Assembly (NCBI RefSeq): GCF_900111775.1
Contig: NZ_FOJJ01000001.1
Coordinates: 248,001 to 312,000 of the forward strand
Origin: Desulfuromonas acetexigens
Lineage (GTDB): Bacteria > Desulfobacterota > Desulfuromonadia > Desulfuromonadales > Trichloromonadaceae
Length of the DNA stretch: 64,000 bases
Direction of reading: 5' to 3'
This document shows, piece by piece, positions 36,473-46,620 of the stretch (within the stretch, counting starts at the first letter, position 1; every line of letters starts with the position of its first letter). Both the position numbers and the translations under genes were made by a program. Below the pieces are notes generated by a model. It was not told the origin of the DNA. It searched no databases and worked only from the letters and a program-made list of their open reading frames with translations.

Positions 36473-38846
36473 ATGGTGGGGGATATTCGTTATTGTTCTG
36501 GTGCTTCTAGCCGTCGGCTTGACGCTGTTGGCCAAAACCCTGATCACCCCGGAAAGGATCAAGGCCCATCTGCTGCCCTTGGCGAAAGAGGCGCTCGCTC
36601 GCGAGGTGACGCTGGGTGATGTGAAAATCGGACTGTTCAGCGGCATTCGTCTCGACGACCTGGTGATTTTTGAGAAGGCTGGCGACGAGCCGCTGATCCG
36701 GGCCGACCAGGCGGTTTTGCGCTACCAGTTCTGGCCTCTGCTGCAAGGGCAGGTGGTGGTTGATGAAGTGCGCCTGGAAAATCCCCGCATTACCCTGATT
36801 CGGCTTGCCGACGGCAGCTTCAATATTTCCGATTGGTTGCAGACGACTGACGATTCCGATGCGGCTGTGGAGCCATCGCCCTCGCCGGTTTCCGCCGACC
36901 GGGATGAAGGACAGGCGATCGACCTGCTTGTTTCCAGACTGGCGGTCGGCGGTGGCGAAATGTCTTTCGTTGACTATCAGATCAACGCTCAGGCGCCTTA
37001 CCGCTATCAGATCGACAACCTGAACGTCGAAGCCACAGATATCTCCCTGGAACAGGCATTTCCCTTTTCTGTCAAAGCCCGCCTCAACGGCGCGGAGTTC
37101 TCCGTCGATGGAAAGCTGAACCCGAAAGACCGCGCGGGGCAAGCGGCCATCCAACTCAGCGACCTCGATCTGACCGCATTTCTTCCCTATTTTCGCGAGC
37201 ATCTGCCCGGACATCTCGGCTCACTCAAGCTCGATCTCACGTTGTCTGTCGCCGCGCAGGAGCAGAGCCTGTCCAGCAGCGGCAACTTGACCTTGCGCGA
37301 TATCGCCGTCAACCTCAACGCCCTGCCTAAAGCGCCGATCGCCCAAGCCCGTCTGGCGGTCGATTACGATCTCCTTTATGAAACCTCCGCCGGAATACTC
37401 GCGGTCAACCGTATGCGTGTCGACCTCAACGGCATCCCTCTCGATCTGCAAGGGGAATTGACCGGGCTCGACAAGAAGACACCGCAGGCTGATTTGCAGT
37501 TAAGCCTGACCGATCTGGAATTGCGTTCGGCCCTAAATGCCCTTCCCGCCGGGCTCGTTTCCTCTCTGCAGGCGTTCGATCCGGCAGGCTTTGTGACCGC
37601 GCGTGTGGAACTCGCCGGCCCCGTCGACAATCCCCAGGGCCTTTTGCAAAGAGGGGATTTTCAGTTGACCAACCTTCAGGGGGCGGCCGCCGGGCTGCGT
37701 CCAGTGTTGAACGGTCGTCTTCAGTTGCAAGGGCAGGAGCTGACGGCGGAAAAGCTTCAGCTTGCCCTGGGCGAGGATTCGGCCCTCATCGATCTGCAGA
37801 TCCCCGACATTTTTGCCGAGACGATCGCCATCACCAGCTCGGTAACCGCCGACCGCTTCCGGGTCGATCCCTTACTGGAAACAAAGAAGCCCGCTGAAGC
37901 CGAAGTGAGCAAGGCTTCCCCCCCCGACTCTCCGCCGGCGCAGGTCTCCCAAGAGGTTGGCCCCTTCGATCTGCCGATCAAGGCTGATGGAGAAATGCGC
38001 ATCAAGCAGGCCATCTATCAAGGGATGCCGATCGACAACCTGCTGCTGCTCTATCGTCTGGACAAAAACCTGCTGACTGTCGAAACGCTCTCCGGCCAGG
38101 TCGCGGGCGGTACTTTCAAACAATCGGGAACCGTCGATTTGAGCCGCAAGGGGCTGGCCTATCAAGGGCGCGTCGAGTTGAGCAGCCTGGCTCTTGACAC
38201 CCTGACCAGGCTTTTTGCCCCCCGGGCCCAGGGGACGGTGCTGGGCGCGCTCTCCCTCGCTACAGACTTCCAGGGTCGCGGGACCCAGGCCGCGACCCTG
38301 CGCGAACATCTCACCGCCGAAGGTGATTTTTCCTTCGTCAACGGTCGCCTGACCGCCTCCCCTTTGACTCAAGGCTTTGCCGATCTTCTGCGTCTCGCTG
38401 AACTGAAGGACCTTTCGTTCAAGGACGGTTCCGGAAATTACCGGATTCGCCAGGGGCAACTGCACCTCAACGGAAAGATGAGCGGGCAGGATTTGCACCT
38501 GACTCCAACCGGCACGATTGGTCTGGACGGCGGACTTAATCTCGACCTGGCCGCGCGACTCTCCCCCCATCTCAGCGCCAAACTGGATAAGAAAGGGAAG
38601 GTTGCAGGCTACTTCAGTGATGAGCAGGGCTGGACGCGTATTCCGTTGACCTTGGGGGGAACGCTGGAGCGGCCCCGCTTCGTTTTCGATTCGAGAGCGC
38701 TCAAGGAGCAGGCGGGAGAAGAATTGCGGCAAAAACTCGAAGAGAAGGTTATGGAGAAACTGGACCCCTCGGGAACCTCCGGGGAGAAGCTTGAACCAGC
38801 GAAACAACTGATGAAGGACGCCCTTCAAGGATTGTTCGGCCGATAA
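36456..38846 (+). CDS. AsmA-like envelope protein
   Basis: 796 residues. One N-terminal membrane helix (about 7-28, GIFVIVLVLLAVGLTLLAKTLI) followed by a long periplasmic beta-rich region typical of the AsmA/YhdP group: RVTLGDVKIGLFSGIRLDDL-like start (REVTLGDVKIG), repeated L-x-LS-DL strands, and a C-terminal AsmA_2 part (about 570-740) with FSFVNGRLTASPL and RIPLTLGGTLERPRF. Such proteins are proposed phospholipid-transport bridges between membranes. ATG 36456 with GGAGGAG upstream. Likely co-transcribed with the EVE gene, although no functional link is evident. Confidence 0.88.
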   Translation: MTRRGKWWGIFVIVLVLLAVGLTLLAKTLITPERIKAHLLPLAKEALAREVTLGDVKIGLFSGIRLDDLVIFEKAGDEPLIRADQAVLRYQFWPLLQGQVVVDEVRLENPRITLIRLADGSFNISDWLQTTDDSDAAVEPSPSPVSADRDEGQAIDLLVSRLAVGGGEMSFVDYQINAQAPYRYQIDNLNVEATDISLEQAFPFSVKARLNGAEFSVDGKLNPKDRAGQAAIQLSDLDLTAFLPYFREHLPGHLGSLKLDLTLSVAAQEQSLSSSGNLTLRDIAVNLNALPKAPIAQARLAVDYDLLYETSAGILAVNRMRVDLNGIPLDLQGELTGLDKKTPQADLQLSLTDLELRSALNALPAGLVSSLQAFDPAGFVTARVELAGPVDNPQGLLQRGDFQLTNLQGAAAGLRPVLNGRLQLQGQELTAEKLQLALGEDSALIDLQIPDIFAETIAITSSVTADRFRVDPLLETKKPAEAEVSKASPPDSPPAQVSQEVGPFDLPIKADGEMRIKQAIYQGMPIDNLLLLYRLDKNLLTVETLSGQVAGGTFKQSGTVDLSRKGLAYQGRVELSSLALDTLTRLFAPRAQGTVLGALSLATDFQGRGTQAATLREHLTAEGDFSFVNGRLTASPLTQGFADLLRLAELKDLSFKDGSGNYRIRQGQLHLNGKMSGQDLHLTPTGTIGLDGGLNLDLAARLSPHLSAKLDKKGKVAGYFSDEQGWTRIPLTLGGTLERPRFVFDSRALKEQAGEELRQKLEEKVMEKLDPSGTSGEKLEPAKQLMKDALQGLFGR

Positions 38847-38940
38847 CAAGGCGCGGATGAAAAACGTCCACCGGCGGCGTTACCGCTGAGTATTTAGAGA
38901 TGTAACAAGGGGTTTTCTAAGACAAGGGGGGGACAGAAAC

Positions 38941-39582
38941 GTGACGGAACAAGAAGGAGTCATCAAGTATCATCTTTCCCACCAACCGGAGGCCCCGGTT
39001 GCTCCGGAAGCCGTCGCCGATCTCATCGCCTGGCGCCGAATTCTGCACCGCCTTGATCTGATCGGTGAAGACCCGAAACGGTACGGCGGCTTCGGCTTCG
39101 GTAATCTGAGCGTACGGCTACCCGCTACGGGCGGCGCACGCTATCCCTTTCTCATCAGCGGCACCCAGACCGGGGCCCTGCCGGAACTGGGGCCCGAGCA
39201 TTTCGCCACCGTGACCGACTGGATCCCTCACGAGAATCGGATCCTCTCTAAAGGCCCCATTCAGCCTTCTTCCGAGGCGATGACCCATGCCGGCATTTAC
39301 GCCCTCGATCAGCGCACTCGGGCGGTCATTCATGTCCATTCCCCTCATATCTGGCAGGCCGCCCGCTGGTTGGGATTGCCTCAGACCCCGGCGGTTGCCG
39401 ATTACGGGTCGCCGACCATGGCCCAGGCGGTCCGTGATCTGCTGGCCCAGCGCGAAAACCGTCGCCGTCGGGTCTTTGTCATGCTCGGGCATGAGGATGG
39501 TGTCGTCGCCTTCGGGCCCTCCCTTTCCCAGGCCGGATGTGCCCTGTTGACCGTTCTGGCCGAGGCTTATCGACCCTTCTGA
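38941..39582 (+). CDS. Class II aldolase/adducin-fold protein
   Basis: 213 residues with the class II aldolase/adducin fold: GGFGFGNLSVRLP near 43-55, IQPSSEAMTHAGIYALD with the catalytic Glu, and the metal-binding VIHVHSPHIW. A third His appears in VMLGHEDGVVAFG. The product looks like a metal-dependent aldolase, epimerase or dehydratase, but the substrate is unknown. GTG 38941 follows AAGGGGGGGA. Stand-alone gene. Confidence 0.85.
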   Translation: MTEQEGVIKYHLSHQPEAPVAPEAVADLIAWRRILHRLDLIGEDPKRYGGFGFGNLSVRLPATGGARYPFLISGTQTGALPELGPEHFATVTDWIPHENRILSKGPIQPSSEAMTHAGIYALDQRTRAVIHVHSPHIWQAARWLGLPQTPAVADYGSPTMAQAVRDLLAQRENRRRRVFVMLGHEDGVVAFGPSLSQAGCALLTVLAEAYRPF

Positions 39583-39723
39583 ACGGATGGGGACGGCGAG
39601 TTTTTGCACTATACATAAATTCTTTTTAGTGTATTTTAGCTAAGCCGATCCGGTTCTTCGATCAGGGTTTTCCCTTCCGGATTCCGATCCATTCGCTTCG
39701 TTCACCCCCCTCTGGAATCTCCG

Positions 39724-42447
39724 ATGTTTCTTGAACAGTCACTCCCCGGCGAAAGGTCGTTGCCGAGGTATCTGATCAAATATCTTCTCCTGTTTGTCGG
39801 CATCTGGACGCTGCTCATCACCGCTTCCCTGGCCTGGACCGCCCACGCCACCAGTAAGAATCTGGAACAGCTGGCACTGGTCCAAGCGCGAACCCTCTCC
39901 GCCAAGGATGTCCTCTACCGTCGTTGGGGCTCCAACTACGGCGGCATCTATGTCAATCTCGCCACCGGCATTGAGCCCAACCCCCTGCTTAGCGACTTTC
40001 CCGACCGGGATATCCGTACCGAAACGGGGGAGACCCTGACCCTGGTTAATCCCGAATATATGAGTCAGATGGTCTATGCCATGGAAGATCCCAGCCTGGG
40101 GATCAAAACCGGCATGACCAGCAGTCGCCCATTGAATCCCAAAAATCAGCCGGATGACTGGGAGAGCGCCGCTCTCGGCTTGTTGCAGCAAGGGGAGCCG
40201 GACGTTTCAACGATTGAAGAACGGTCGGAGGGGCGCGTACTGCGGCTGATGACCCCCCTCAAAGGGGAGGCGGGCTGTCTCCAGTGTCATGAAAAGCACG
40301 GTTTTGTCCCTGGTGACCTCTGTGGGGGGCTCACCGTCGTCGTGCCGATGAAGCCCTACGAAGAGCAGGCACGGAGCGAAATTTTCAGCCAGGGCTTCAA
40401 TCATGTGTTGATCTGGCTTTTCGGCTTGTTGGCCATCGGCCTCGGTTTCTGTCAATATGCCGCCTCAGAACGGACTCGGCAAAGGATGCAGAACGATCTG
40501 ATCGCCGCTTCTCGGGCGGCGGAAGCGGCCAATCGCGCCAAGGGGGAGTTTCTCGCCAATATGAGCCACGAGGTTCGCACGCCGATGAACGCCATCATCG
40601 GTATGACTGATCTGGCCCTCGACGGCAACTTGAGTCCGCACCAGAAGGATTGTCTGGAAACCGTTAAATTTTCTGCGGAATCGCTCCTCGGGCTACTCAA
40701 TGATATCCTCGATTTTTCCAAGATCGAGGCGGGCATGCTCGAATTCGAAAATGTACCCTTCTCCCTTGGGGAGAGCGTGGAAACGGTCATGCGCAGCCTG
40801 GCGGTCACCGCGCATAAAAAGGGTATTGAGTTTCTCTTCGTCGTTTCCCCCACAATTCCCGACGGATTGCTCGGTGATCCCCTGCGCCTGCGGCAAATTC
40901 TGCTCAACCTGCTGAGTAACGCCATCAAATTCACCGAAAAGGGCGAGGTTGTGCTGCGGGTTGAAATGGCCGAGTCCACTGATGGCGACTGCCGTTTGCG
41001 CTTTGCCGTCAGCGACACCGGCATCGGCATTTCTGAATCGGCCCAGGAGCGTCTGTTTCAGAATTTCAGTCAGGCCGATGTTTCCACCAGTCGTAAATAT
41101 GGTGGGACCGGCTTGGGGCTCGCTATCAGCAAGGCCCTGGCCGAAGGCATGGGGGGAACCATCTCCCTGCGCAGCACGCCGGGGCAGGGGAGTACCTTCA
41201 CCGTGGAACTGCCCTTTGCCGTCTCCCCGGCCCAAGCTCCCATGCCGCCAAAAGTTCTTTTCGGCAAGAAGTTGCTGGTGGTCGACGACCATCCCCTGAG
41301 CGCCGCTCTGCTCGTTGAGGAGCTGCGCCGGCTGGGCGCCGAAAGCCTGAGTTGCGCGGCCGGGGACGAAGCCATCCAGAGGATTCATGAAGCCCGTCAT
41401 CGTCAGGCGCCTTTCGACGGCGTGATCCTCGACGGCACCATGCCGGGGATGGACGGCTTGACGACGGCGACGATCATTCGAGAACACCTGGATGCCCAGA
41501 TGCCGATCCTGCTGCTGTTGACGACTGTCGACCCTGGACTTCAGATCGCCCGTTGCCAGGAGGCTGGCCTGCGCGATTATCTGCTGAAGCCGGTTGCGCC
41601 GCGGCAGATCCTCTTGGCGCTGGCGAGTTGCCTCACCCGTCAAGCCTGGGATGAAGCCCATTCCGATCCCGTCGATGACGGCGGGCAGCCGACACTTTCG
41701 CAGGTGCAAGGAAATGGTTATCATCTACTTCTGGCCGAGGATAATGCCTTCAATCAGAAACTGGCCCTGGCACTGGCGCGTAACAAAAACTGGAAACTGA
41801 CCCTGGTCAGTGATGGCCAGGCCGCCATTGATGCCGTCGCCCAGGGGGATTTCGATCTGGTGCTCATGGATGTTCAGATGCCCGAGGTCGACGGTTTGCA
41901 GGCGACCCGCACCATTCGCCAACTGAACCGGGAGCGGGGTCGCGATATCCCGGTGATCGGCATGACCGCCCACGCCATGGCGGGGGACCGGGAACGCTGT
42001 CTGGCTGCAGGGATGGATGAATATCTCGCCAAGCCGATTCGTCCCGAACTCTTCTATGAAGTGGTTGAACGTTTCTTGCGACAGTCCGCCGACCCGCGTG
42101 AAGGTGGTGGAACTTCCCGATCTGATTTTGGCGCACAGATTGCGGATAAGGGCAATCTGCTGGCCGACATGGCCCTGGAGTTTCTCCGGGATTTCCCCGA
42201 AACCCTGGAAAACCTGGGGCGGGGCAGAAATCAGGGAGATCGTCGCGAACTGGAAATGGTGGCGCACAACATCAAGTCGGTCGTTGGATTTTTTCAGGCC
42301 GAAGAGGCCATGGAACTGGCCCGGCAACTGGAAACGTGTGCCCGGGAAGATCGTTTGGCGGAAGTGGGGACGCTTTTCGAGGATTTGGATGCGGCCCTGC
42401 GTCGGCTTCGGCAAGAACTGATCGACCGCTATCGCCTGGCGGGGTGA
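39724..42447 (+). CDS. Hybrid histidine kinase with periplasmic haem-type (Tll0287-like) sensor
   Basis: 907-residue inner-membrane kinase. Membrane helices at about 18-38 and 226-246 bracket a periplasmic Tll0287-like (DUF3365) domain with a c-type haem motif C185-LQ-C188-H189. Then a HisKA domain (His282 in NMSHEVRTPMNAIIG), ATPase (about 385-500; LLNLLSNAIKFT, DTGIGI, GGTGLGLAIS), two receivers (VILDGTMPGMDG and VLMDVQMPEVDG) and a C-terminal HPt (MVAHNIKSVVGFF). The sensor probably reads redox state or a gas via haem. There is no HAMP or PAS. ATG 39724 lacks a strong ribosome site. The stand-alone regulator it feeds is not nearby. Confidence 0.93.
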   Translation: MFLEQSLPGERSLPRYLIKYLLLFVGIWTLLITASLAWTAHATSKNLEQLALVQARTLSAKDVLYRRWGSNYGGIYVNLATGIEPNPLLSDFPDRDIRTETGETLTLVNPEYMSQMVYAMEDPSLGIKTGMTSSRPLNPKNQPDDWESAALGLLQQGEPDVSTIEERSEGRVLRLMTPLKGEAGCLQCHEKHGFVPGDLCGGLTVVVPMKPYEEQARSEIFSQGFNHVLIWLFGLLAIGLGFCQYAASERTRQRMQNDLIAASRAAEAANRAKGEFLANMSHEVRTPMNAIIGMTDLALDGNLSPHQKDCLETVKFSAESLLGLLNDILDFSKIEAGMLEFENVPFSLGESVETVMRSLAVTAHKKGIEFLFVVSPTIPDGLLGDPLRLRQILLNLLSNAIKFTEKGEVVLRVEMAESTDGDCRLRFAVSDTGIGISESAQERLFQNFSQADVSTSRKYGGTGLGLAISKALAEGMGGTISLRSTPGQGSTFTVELPFAVSPAQAPMPPKVLFGKKLLVVDDHPLSAALLVEELRRLGAESLSCAAGDEAIQRIHEARHRQAPFDGVILDGTMPGMDGLTTATIIREHLDAQMPILLLLTTVDPGLQIARCQEAGLRDYLLKPVAPRQILLALASCLTRQAWDEAHSDPVDDGGQPTLSQVQGNGYHLLLAEDNAFNQKLALALARNKNWKLTLVSDGQAAIDAVAQGDFDLVLMDVQMPEVDGLQATRTIRQLNRERGRDIPVIGMTAHAMAGDRERCLAAGMDEYLAKPIRPELFYEVVERFLRQSADPREGGGTSRSDFGAQIADKGNLLADMALEFLRDFPETLENLGRGRNQGDRRELEMVAHNIKSVVGFFQAEEAMELARQLETCAREDRLAEVGTLFEDLDAALRRLRQELIDRYRLAG

Positions 42448-42459
42448 GCCTGGGACAGG

Positions 42460-42681
42460 CTAGGGGAGGAGCAGAAAGGAGCCGGGGACCGGCTTGCCGG
42501 TGGGCATGAGGTTGGCGCCGGCATGTACCCCCGTATCAAGGAAATGTTTCCGGCGATGGCACAGATAGGACGTTTTCCCGCGACAGAAACTATTGAAAAT
42601 TCCTTGCCAGACATTACTCCGCCGCTGGTGGAATTTTTGGTAAAAGGGACAGTCCTTTTTCAATTCACAGCCTTTTTTCAA
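42460..42681 (-). CDS. Small four-cysteine protein coupled to the acyl-CoA ligase
   Basis: 73 residues from a TTG at 42681 that overlaps the TGA of the upstream ligase (TTGA). GAGGAG, five bases before it, lies in the last ligase codons and is a strong ribosome site. Cysteines C5, C11, C33 and C41 occur as C-x5-CPFY and FC-x7-C, suggesting a zinc or Fe-S site. The C-terminal PTGKPVP is also distinctive. It resembles, from memory, small CPFF/CPFY proteins of Geobacter relatives. The function is unknown, perhaps an accessory to the ligase. Confidence 0.72.
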   Translation of the reverse strand: MKKGCELKKDCPFYQKFHQRRSNVWQGIFNSFCRGKTSYLCHRRKHFLDTGVHAGANLMPTGKPVPGSFLLLP

Positions 42682-44573
42682 TGTTTCTCCTCTTCCGCAC
42701 TTCGCTGAGGTTCCGGGATGGGAATCCGGGCCTCGACGGCGAAGCGTTTGATCTTCCGGGTCGTCGTCTTGGGGAATTCATCCTCGCGCAGGGTGAATTT
42801 TTTTACCCGCTTGTAATCCGCCAGTTGTTTTCCCGCATTCATCACTTCCCGCCGAAAAAGCTCTTCCATCTCTCTTTCCGAGAGCACCGTCTCATTGCGT
42901 GAGCGCGCCAGGCCATCCAAGGTGTCGGCATCAGGATAGATCAGGGCATGCACCTCTTCAGCGCTGGCCGAGAGTTTGTGTCCGTAGACCATCACTTCGG
43001 CGATATAGGGGCTCTTCAGGAGTTCGAGTTCGACTTCCTCGGGATAGACGTTCTTGCCGTTGGGAGTGACGATGAGGTTGCGGGCGCGCCCGCGAATGGT
43101 CAGATAGCCGTCGTCGTCGAGGGAACCGAGATCGCCGGTACGGTACCAGCCCTCCGTCAGCACCTCGTCCGTCGCCTCGGGATTGTTGTAATAGCCGCGC
43201 ATGACGTTCGGCCCGCGGACGAGAATCTCCCCGACCCCTTCACTATTGGGCTGGTCGATTTTGACCTGGACGTCGCGCAAAGGCACTCCGACCGTGCCGA
43301 TGCGCGGGGCATCGGGGGGTTCGGCGCAGATGACCGGCGCCGTCTCGGTGATGCCGTAGCCCTGCACAAGTTTGAGTCCCAGACTTTGAAAACCCCGGGC
43401 GATTTCCGGGTCGAGGGCGGCGCCGCCGCTGACGAAGAGGGTGTTGTCGCCAAAAGACTTGCGTACCTTGGCGGCGACCAGGGACCGGGTGAAGGGAAGA
43501 GCGAAGAGGGTGCGGGACAGGGCCTTGCTCTGGATACCTTTCATGATCCGGTCGTAGAAGATTCGGTAAAGGGCGGGAACGCCGAGGAAGCAGGTCGGTT
43601 TGACCTCGGTCAGGTTTTCCCCGAGCTTCTTCAGGGATTCGGCGAAGGAGACGCAGCCCCCCAATGACAGGGGGAGGAGAACCCCGCAGACCTGTTCGAA
43701 GACATGGTTGATGGGGAGAAAAGAGAGGGTGTGAGTGTCGGCGTCGAGACGAAAGAGTTCCGCCGCCGACTGGATATTCGAGACGATATTGCCATGACTG
43801 AGCATGGCCCCCTTGGAGCGCCCGGTAGTGCCGGAAGTATAGAGGATGACGGCGGTCCGGTCAGAGGGAATTTCGGGAGAATCCGTCGGCGCCCCGTCCA
43901 GCAGTTCGTCGAAAGTGAGCAAGCAGGGGGATTGCTGGGATTTGCGCCGCGTACAGAAGGGGGGAGTCCGTCCGCCGGCGGCGGGTGAAAGCTTCATTGT
44001 GGCAGGATGGTGGGGCGCCAGCAGTTGATAGACGCGATGGGCCAGTTCCTCCAGCGCCAGACTGCGGGCTTCCGGCAGATCGAGATCACGGCGCAGTCGT
44101 TGCCACTCATCGAGCAGGGCATCGATGGACTGAGCCAGCTCCCGGCGCGGCGGGGAATCCTCGGGAAGGGTTTCCAGCAGCACGATCCGCTCCAGGTGCG
44201 GCAGGCTCTCCCGCAGTTCCGAAAGGGATTCCAGATAGCTTGGCGTCGTGAAAATCAGGCGGGCTTCGCAGTCGCTCAGGACATGGCGCAGTTCCCCCGC
44301 CTTGTATTCCTTGTCGATTGGCACCACGACCCCTTCGGCGTGGAGTATGGCGAGATAAGCCAGCACCCAGCGCGGCGAAGACGGGGCGAGAATGGCGGCG
44401 TGAGCGCCGGGGGCAAAACCATGCTCCCGCAACCCAGCGGCAAGCGTCCGGACTCGGCTCCAGAGGTCGGCGTAAGAAAGTCCCGTCCAGGTGCCGGCGA
44501 CCTTTTCCCGCAGAGCGACCCGGTCGCTGTGGATCCGGCAACTGTCGGCGATGAGGGAGATGATATTGTTCAC
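42678..44573 (-). CDS. Long-chain acyl-CoA synthetase (AMP-binding)
   Basis: Activates a carboxylic (probably fatty) acid to acyl-CoA via acyl-AMP. 631 residues. Motifs: P-loop AVILYTSGTTGRSKGAMLSHGN, GYGITETAPVICAE, WYRTGDLGSLDDDGYLTIRGR and KNVYPEEVELELLKSP. GTG start at 44573 preceded by GGAGG on the minus strand. A region near residues 190-230 looks like an insertion before the P-loop (AAGGRTPPFCTRRKSQQSP). The C-terminus ends AEEEKH and encodes the ribosome site of the small four-Cys protein. Substrate chain length is not evident. Confidence 0.92.
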   Translation of the reverse strand: MNNIISLIADSCRIHSDRVALREKVAGTWTGLSYADLWSRVRTLAAGLREHGFAPGAHAAILAPSSPRWVLAYLAILHAEGVVVPIDKEYKAGELRHVLSDCEARLIFTTPSYLESLSELRESLPHLERIVLLETLPEDSPPRRELAQSIDALLDEWQRLRRDLDLPEARSLALEELAHRVYQLLAPHHPATMKLSPAAGGRTPPFCTRRKSQQSPCLLTFDELLDGAPTDSPEIPSDRTAVILYTSGTTGRSKGAMLSHGNIVSNIQSAAELFRLDADTHTLSFLPINHVFEQVCGVLLPLSLGGCVSFAESLKKLGENLTEVKPTCFLGVPALYRIFYDRIMKGIQSKALSRTLFALPFTRSLVAAKVRKSFGDNTLFVSGGAALDPEIARGFQSLGLKLVQGYGITETAPVICAEPPDAPRIGTVGVPLRDVQVKIDQPNSEGVGEILVRGPNVMRGYYNNPEATDEVLTEGWYRTGDLGSLDDDGYLTIRGRARNLIVTPNGKNVYPEEVELELLKSPYIAEVMVYGHKLSASAEEVHALIYPDADTLDGLARSRNETVLSEREMEELFRREVMNAGKQLADYKRVKKFTLREDEFPKTTTRKIKRFAVEARIPIPEPQRSAEEEKH

Positions 44574-44740
44574 AACGCTTGAAACCTCCGGAAAATGCGG
44601 TTTCCAGGCCTCAAATCATGTCGACAAGCCACGGATAAAGCAAGGACAAAAATCGCCTTCTTTATTGGGAATCCTTCCTCTGGACGGGGAGGGTGGAGTC
44701 TCCCCAAAATCCCTGACGGGGCCGCACACCGCATTTGTCC

Positions 44741-44769
44741 TTTACAAAAGTCGGCGAATTCACTATTTT
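44741..44769 (+). promoter_or_regulatory. lepA promoter
   Basis: TTTACA at 44741-44746, 17-base spacer, TATTTT at 44764-44769, 45 bases before lepA, in the 241-base divergent gap with the acyl-CoA ligase. Confidence 0.6.
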
Positions 44770-44814
44770 ACGGGATTGCGTCTTTAATCCTAACATCAAG
44801 CCGAAAAGCCCTTT

Positions 44815-46620
44815 ATGGACCAACAGTATATCCGAAATTTTTCCATAATCGCCCATATCGATCACGGAAAATCGACCCTCGCCGACCGTCTCCTCGAAAC
44901 CACGGGCGCCCTGACCGACCGGGAAAAGACCGAACAGTTCCTCGACAAAATGGAACTGGAACGGGAGCGCGGCATCACCATCAAGGCCCAGGCCGTGCGC
45001 CTCAACTACCGGGCCGACGATGGCCATGATTATGTTCTCAACCTCATCGACACCCCGGGACATGTGGATTTCACCTATGAGGTGAGCCGTTCTTTGACCG
45101 CCTGCGAAGGGGCGCTGCTGGTGGTCGACGCCTCTCAGGGGGTCGAGGCGCAGACGTTGGCCAACGTCTATCTGGCCATCGACCAGAACCTCGAAGTCTT
45201 TCCGGTGCTCAACAAAATCGACCTGCCCAGCGCCGACGCCAAGGCGGTCAAAGCCGAGATCGAAGAGATCATCGGTCTCGACACCGCCGACGCCGTAGAA
45301 GCGAGCGCCAAGGAAGGGATCGGCATCCACGAGATCCTCGAAGCGGTGATCAAGAAGGTTCCCCGCCCCAAAGGGAACCCCGATGCGCCCCTCAAGGCGT
45401 TGATTTTCGACTCCTGGTACGACTCTTACCAGGGGGTCATCGTTCTCGTGCGGATTTTCGACGGTTGCCTGAAAAAAGGGGACAAAATACAGCTCATGGC
45501 CAATAAAAAAAGCTATGAGGTCCTCAAGGTCGGCGTCTTTACCCCGCATCCGGTGGAGATGAAGGAACTTTCCGCCGGCGAGGTCGGCTTTCTCATTGCC
45601 GGCATCAAAGTGGTGCAGGACGCCAAGGTCGGCGACACCCTCACCCATCTGCACCGGCCCGCCGAAACCCCGCTACCCGGTTTCAAAGAAGTGAAACCGA
45701 TGGTTTTTTCCGGCCTTTATCCCATTGACACCGGCGAGTACGACTCCCTGCGCGACGCTCTGGAAAAGCTGCGTCTCAACGACAGCTCTTTTTCCTTCGA
45801 GCCGGAAAACTCCCTGGCTCTCGGTTTTGGATTTCGTTGCGGCTTTCTCGGCCTGCTGCATATGGAAATCATCCAGGAACGCCTGGAGCGGGAGTTTGGC
45901 GTCGATCTCATCACCACCGCGCCGACCGTTGTTTACAACGTGACCACGGTCAAAGGGGAACACCTGCGGGTGGAGAGCGCCAACAAGCTTCCCGAGGTGC
46001 AGTTCATCGAACGCATCGACGAGCCCTTCATCCTCGCCTCGATTCATGTCCCCAACGAATTCGTCGGGACCGTTCTCGCCCTGTGCGAGGAAAAACGCGG
46101 CATCCAGCGGGAGATCAAATATCTCACCGCCAATCGGGTCATGGTCGTTTATGAGCTGCCCTTGAACGAAATCGTCCTCGATTTCTACGACCGGCTCAAG
46201 TCCATCACCCGCGGCTACGCCTCCTTCGACTACGAGCATCTCGACTACCGCGAAAGCGCCCTGGTGCGTCTCAACGTGCTGATCAACGGCGATCTGGTCG
46301 ACGCCCTCTCCCTCATCGTCCATCGCGACAAGGCCCAATACCGCGGACGGGATCTGGTGTCGAAGATGAAAGAGTTTATCCCCCGGCAGCAGTTCGAGGT
46401 GGCTATCCAGGCCGCCATCGGCGGCAAGGTCATCGCCCGCGAGACGGTCAAGGCGCTGCGCAAGGACGTTACCGCCAAGTGCTACGGCGGTGACATCACC
46501 CGTAAACGGAAACTGCTGGAAAAACAGAAGGAAGGGAAGAAACGCATGAAGCAGGTCGGCAACGTCGAACTGCCTCAGGAAGCGTTCCTCGCCATTCTCA
46601 AGGTGAAAGAGCAGAAATAA
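44815..46620 (+). CDS. lepA: Elongation factor 4 (LepA)
   Basis: Translational GTPase that acts on stalled or mis-translocated ribosomes and in 30S assembly. 601 residues with G1 [16 protein letters not shown]2 [13 protein letters not shown]3 DTPGHVDF, G4 NKIDLP, then domains II, III, V and the LepA-specific C-terminal end ([20 protein letters not shown]). ATG 44815; the ribosome site is weak. lepA-lepB is a conserved operon. lepB begins at the last base of the lepA stop codon. Confidence 0.98.
   Translation: MDQQYIRNFSIIAHIDHGKSTLADRLLETTGALTDREKTEQFLDKMELERERGITIKAQAVRLNYRADDGHDYVLNLIDTPGHVDFTYEVSRSLTACEGALLVVDASQGVEAQTLANVYLAIDQNLEVFPVLNKIDLPSADAKAVKAEIEEIIGLDTADAVEASAKEGIGIHEILEAVIKKVPRPKGNPDAPLKALIFDSWYDSYQGVIVLVRIFDGCLKKGDKIQLMANKKSYEVLKVGVFTPHPVEMKELSAGEVGFLIAGIKVVQDAKVGDTLTHLHRPAETPLPGFKEVKPMVFSGLYPIDTGEYDSLRDALEKLRLNDSSFSFEPENSLALGFGFRCGFLGLLHMEIIQERLEREFGVDLITTAPTVVYNVTTVKGEHLRVESANKLPEVQFIERIDEPFILASIHVPNEFVGTVLALCEEKRGIQREIKYLTANRVMVVYELPLNEIVLDFYDRLKSITRGYASFDYEHLDYRESALVRLNVLINGDLVDALSLIVHRDKAQYRGRDLVSKMKEFIPRQQFEVAIQAAIGGKVIARETVKALRKDVTAKCYGGDITRKRKLLEKQKEGKKRMKQVGNVELPQEAFLAILKVKEQK

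Noticed and set aside
43906-44000. Frameshift or insertion in the acyl-CoA ligase before its P-loop
   Set aside because: The stretch AAGGRTPPFCTRRKSQQSP looks foreign, but the frame is intact on both sides and all core motifs follow.
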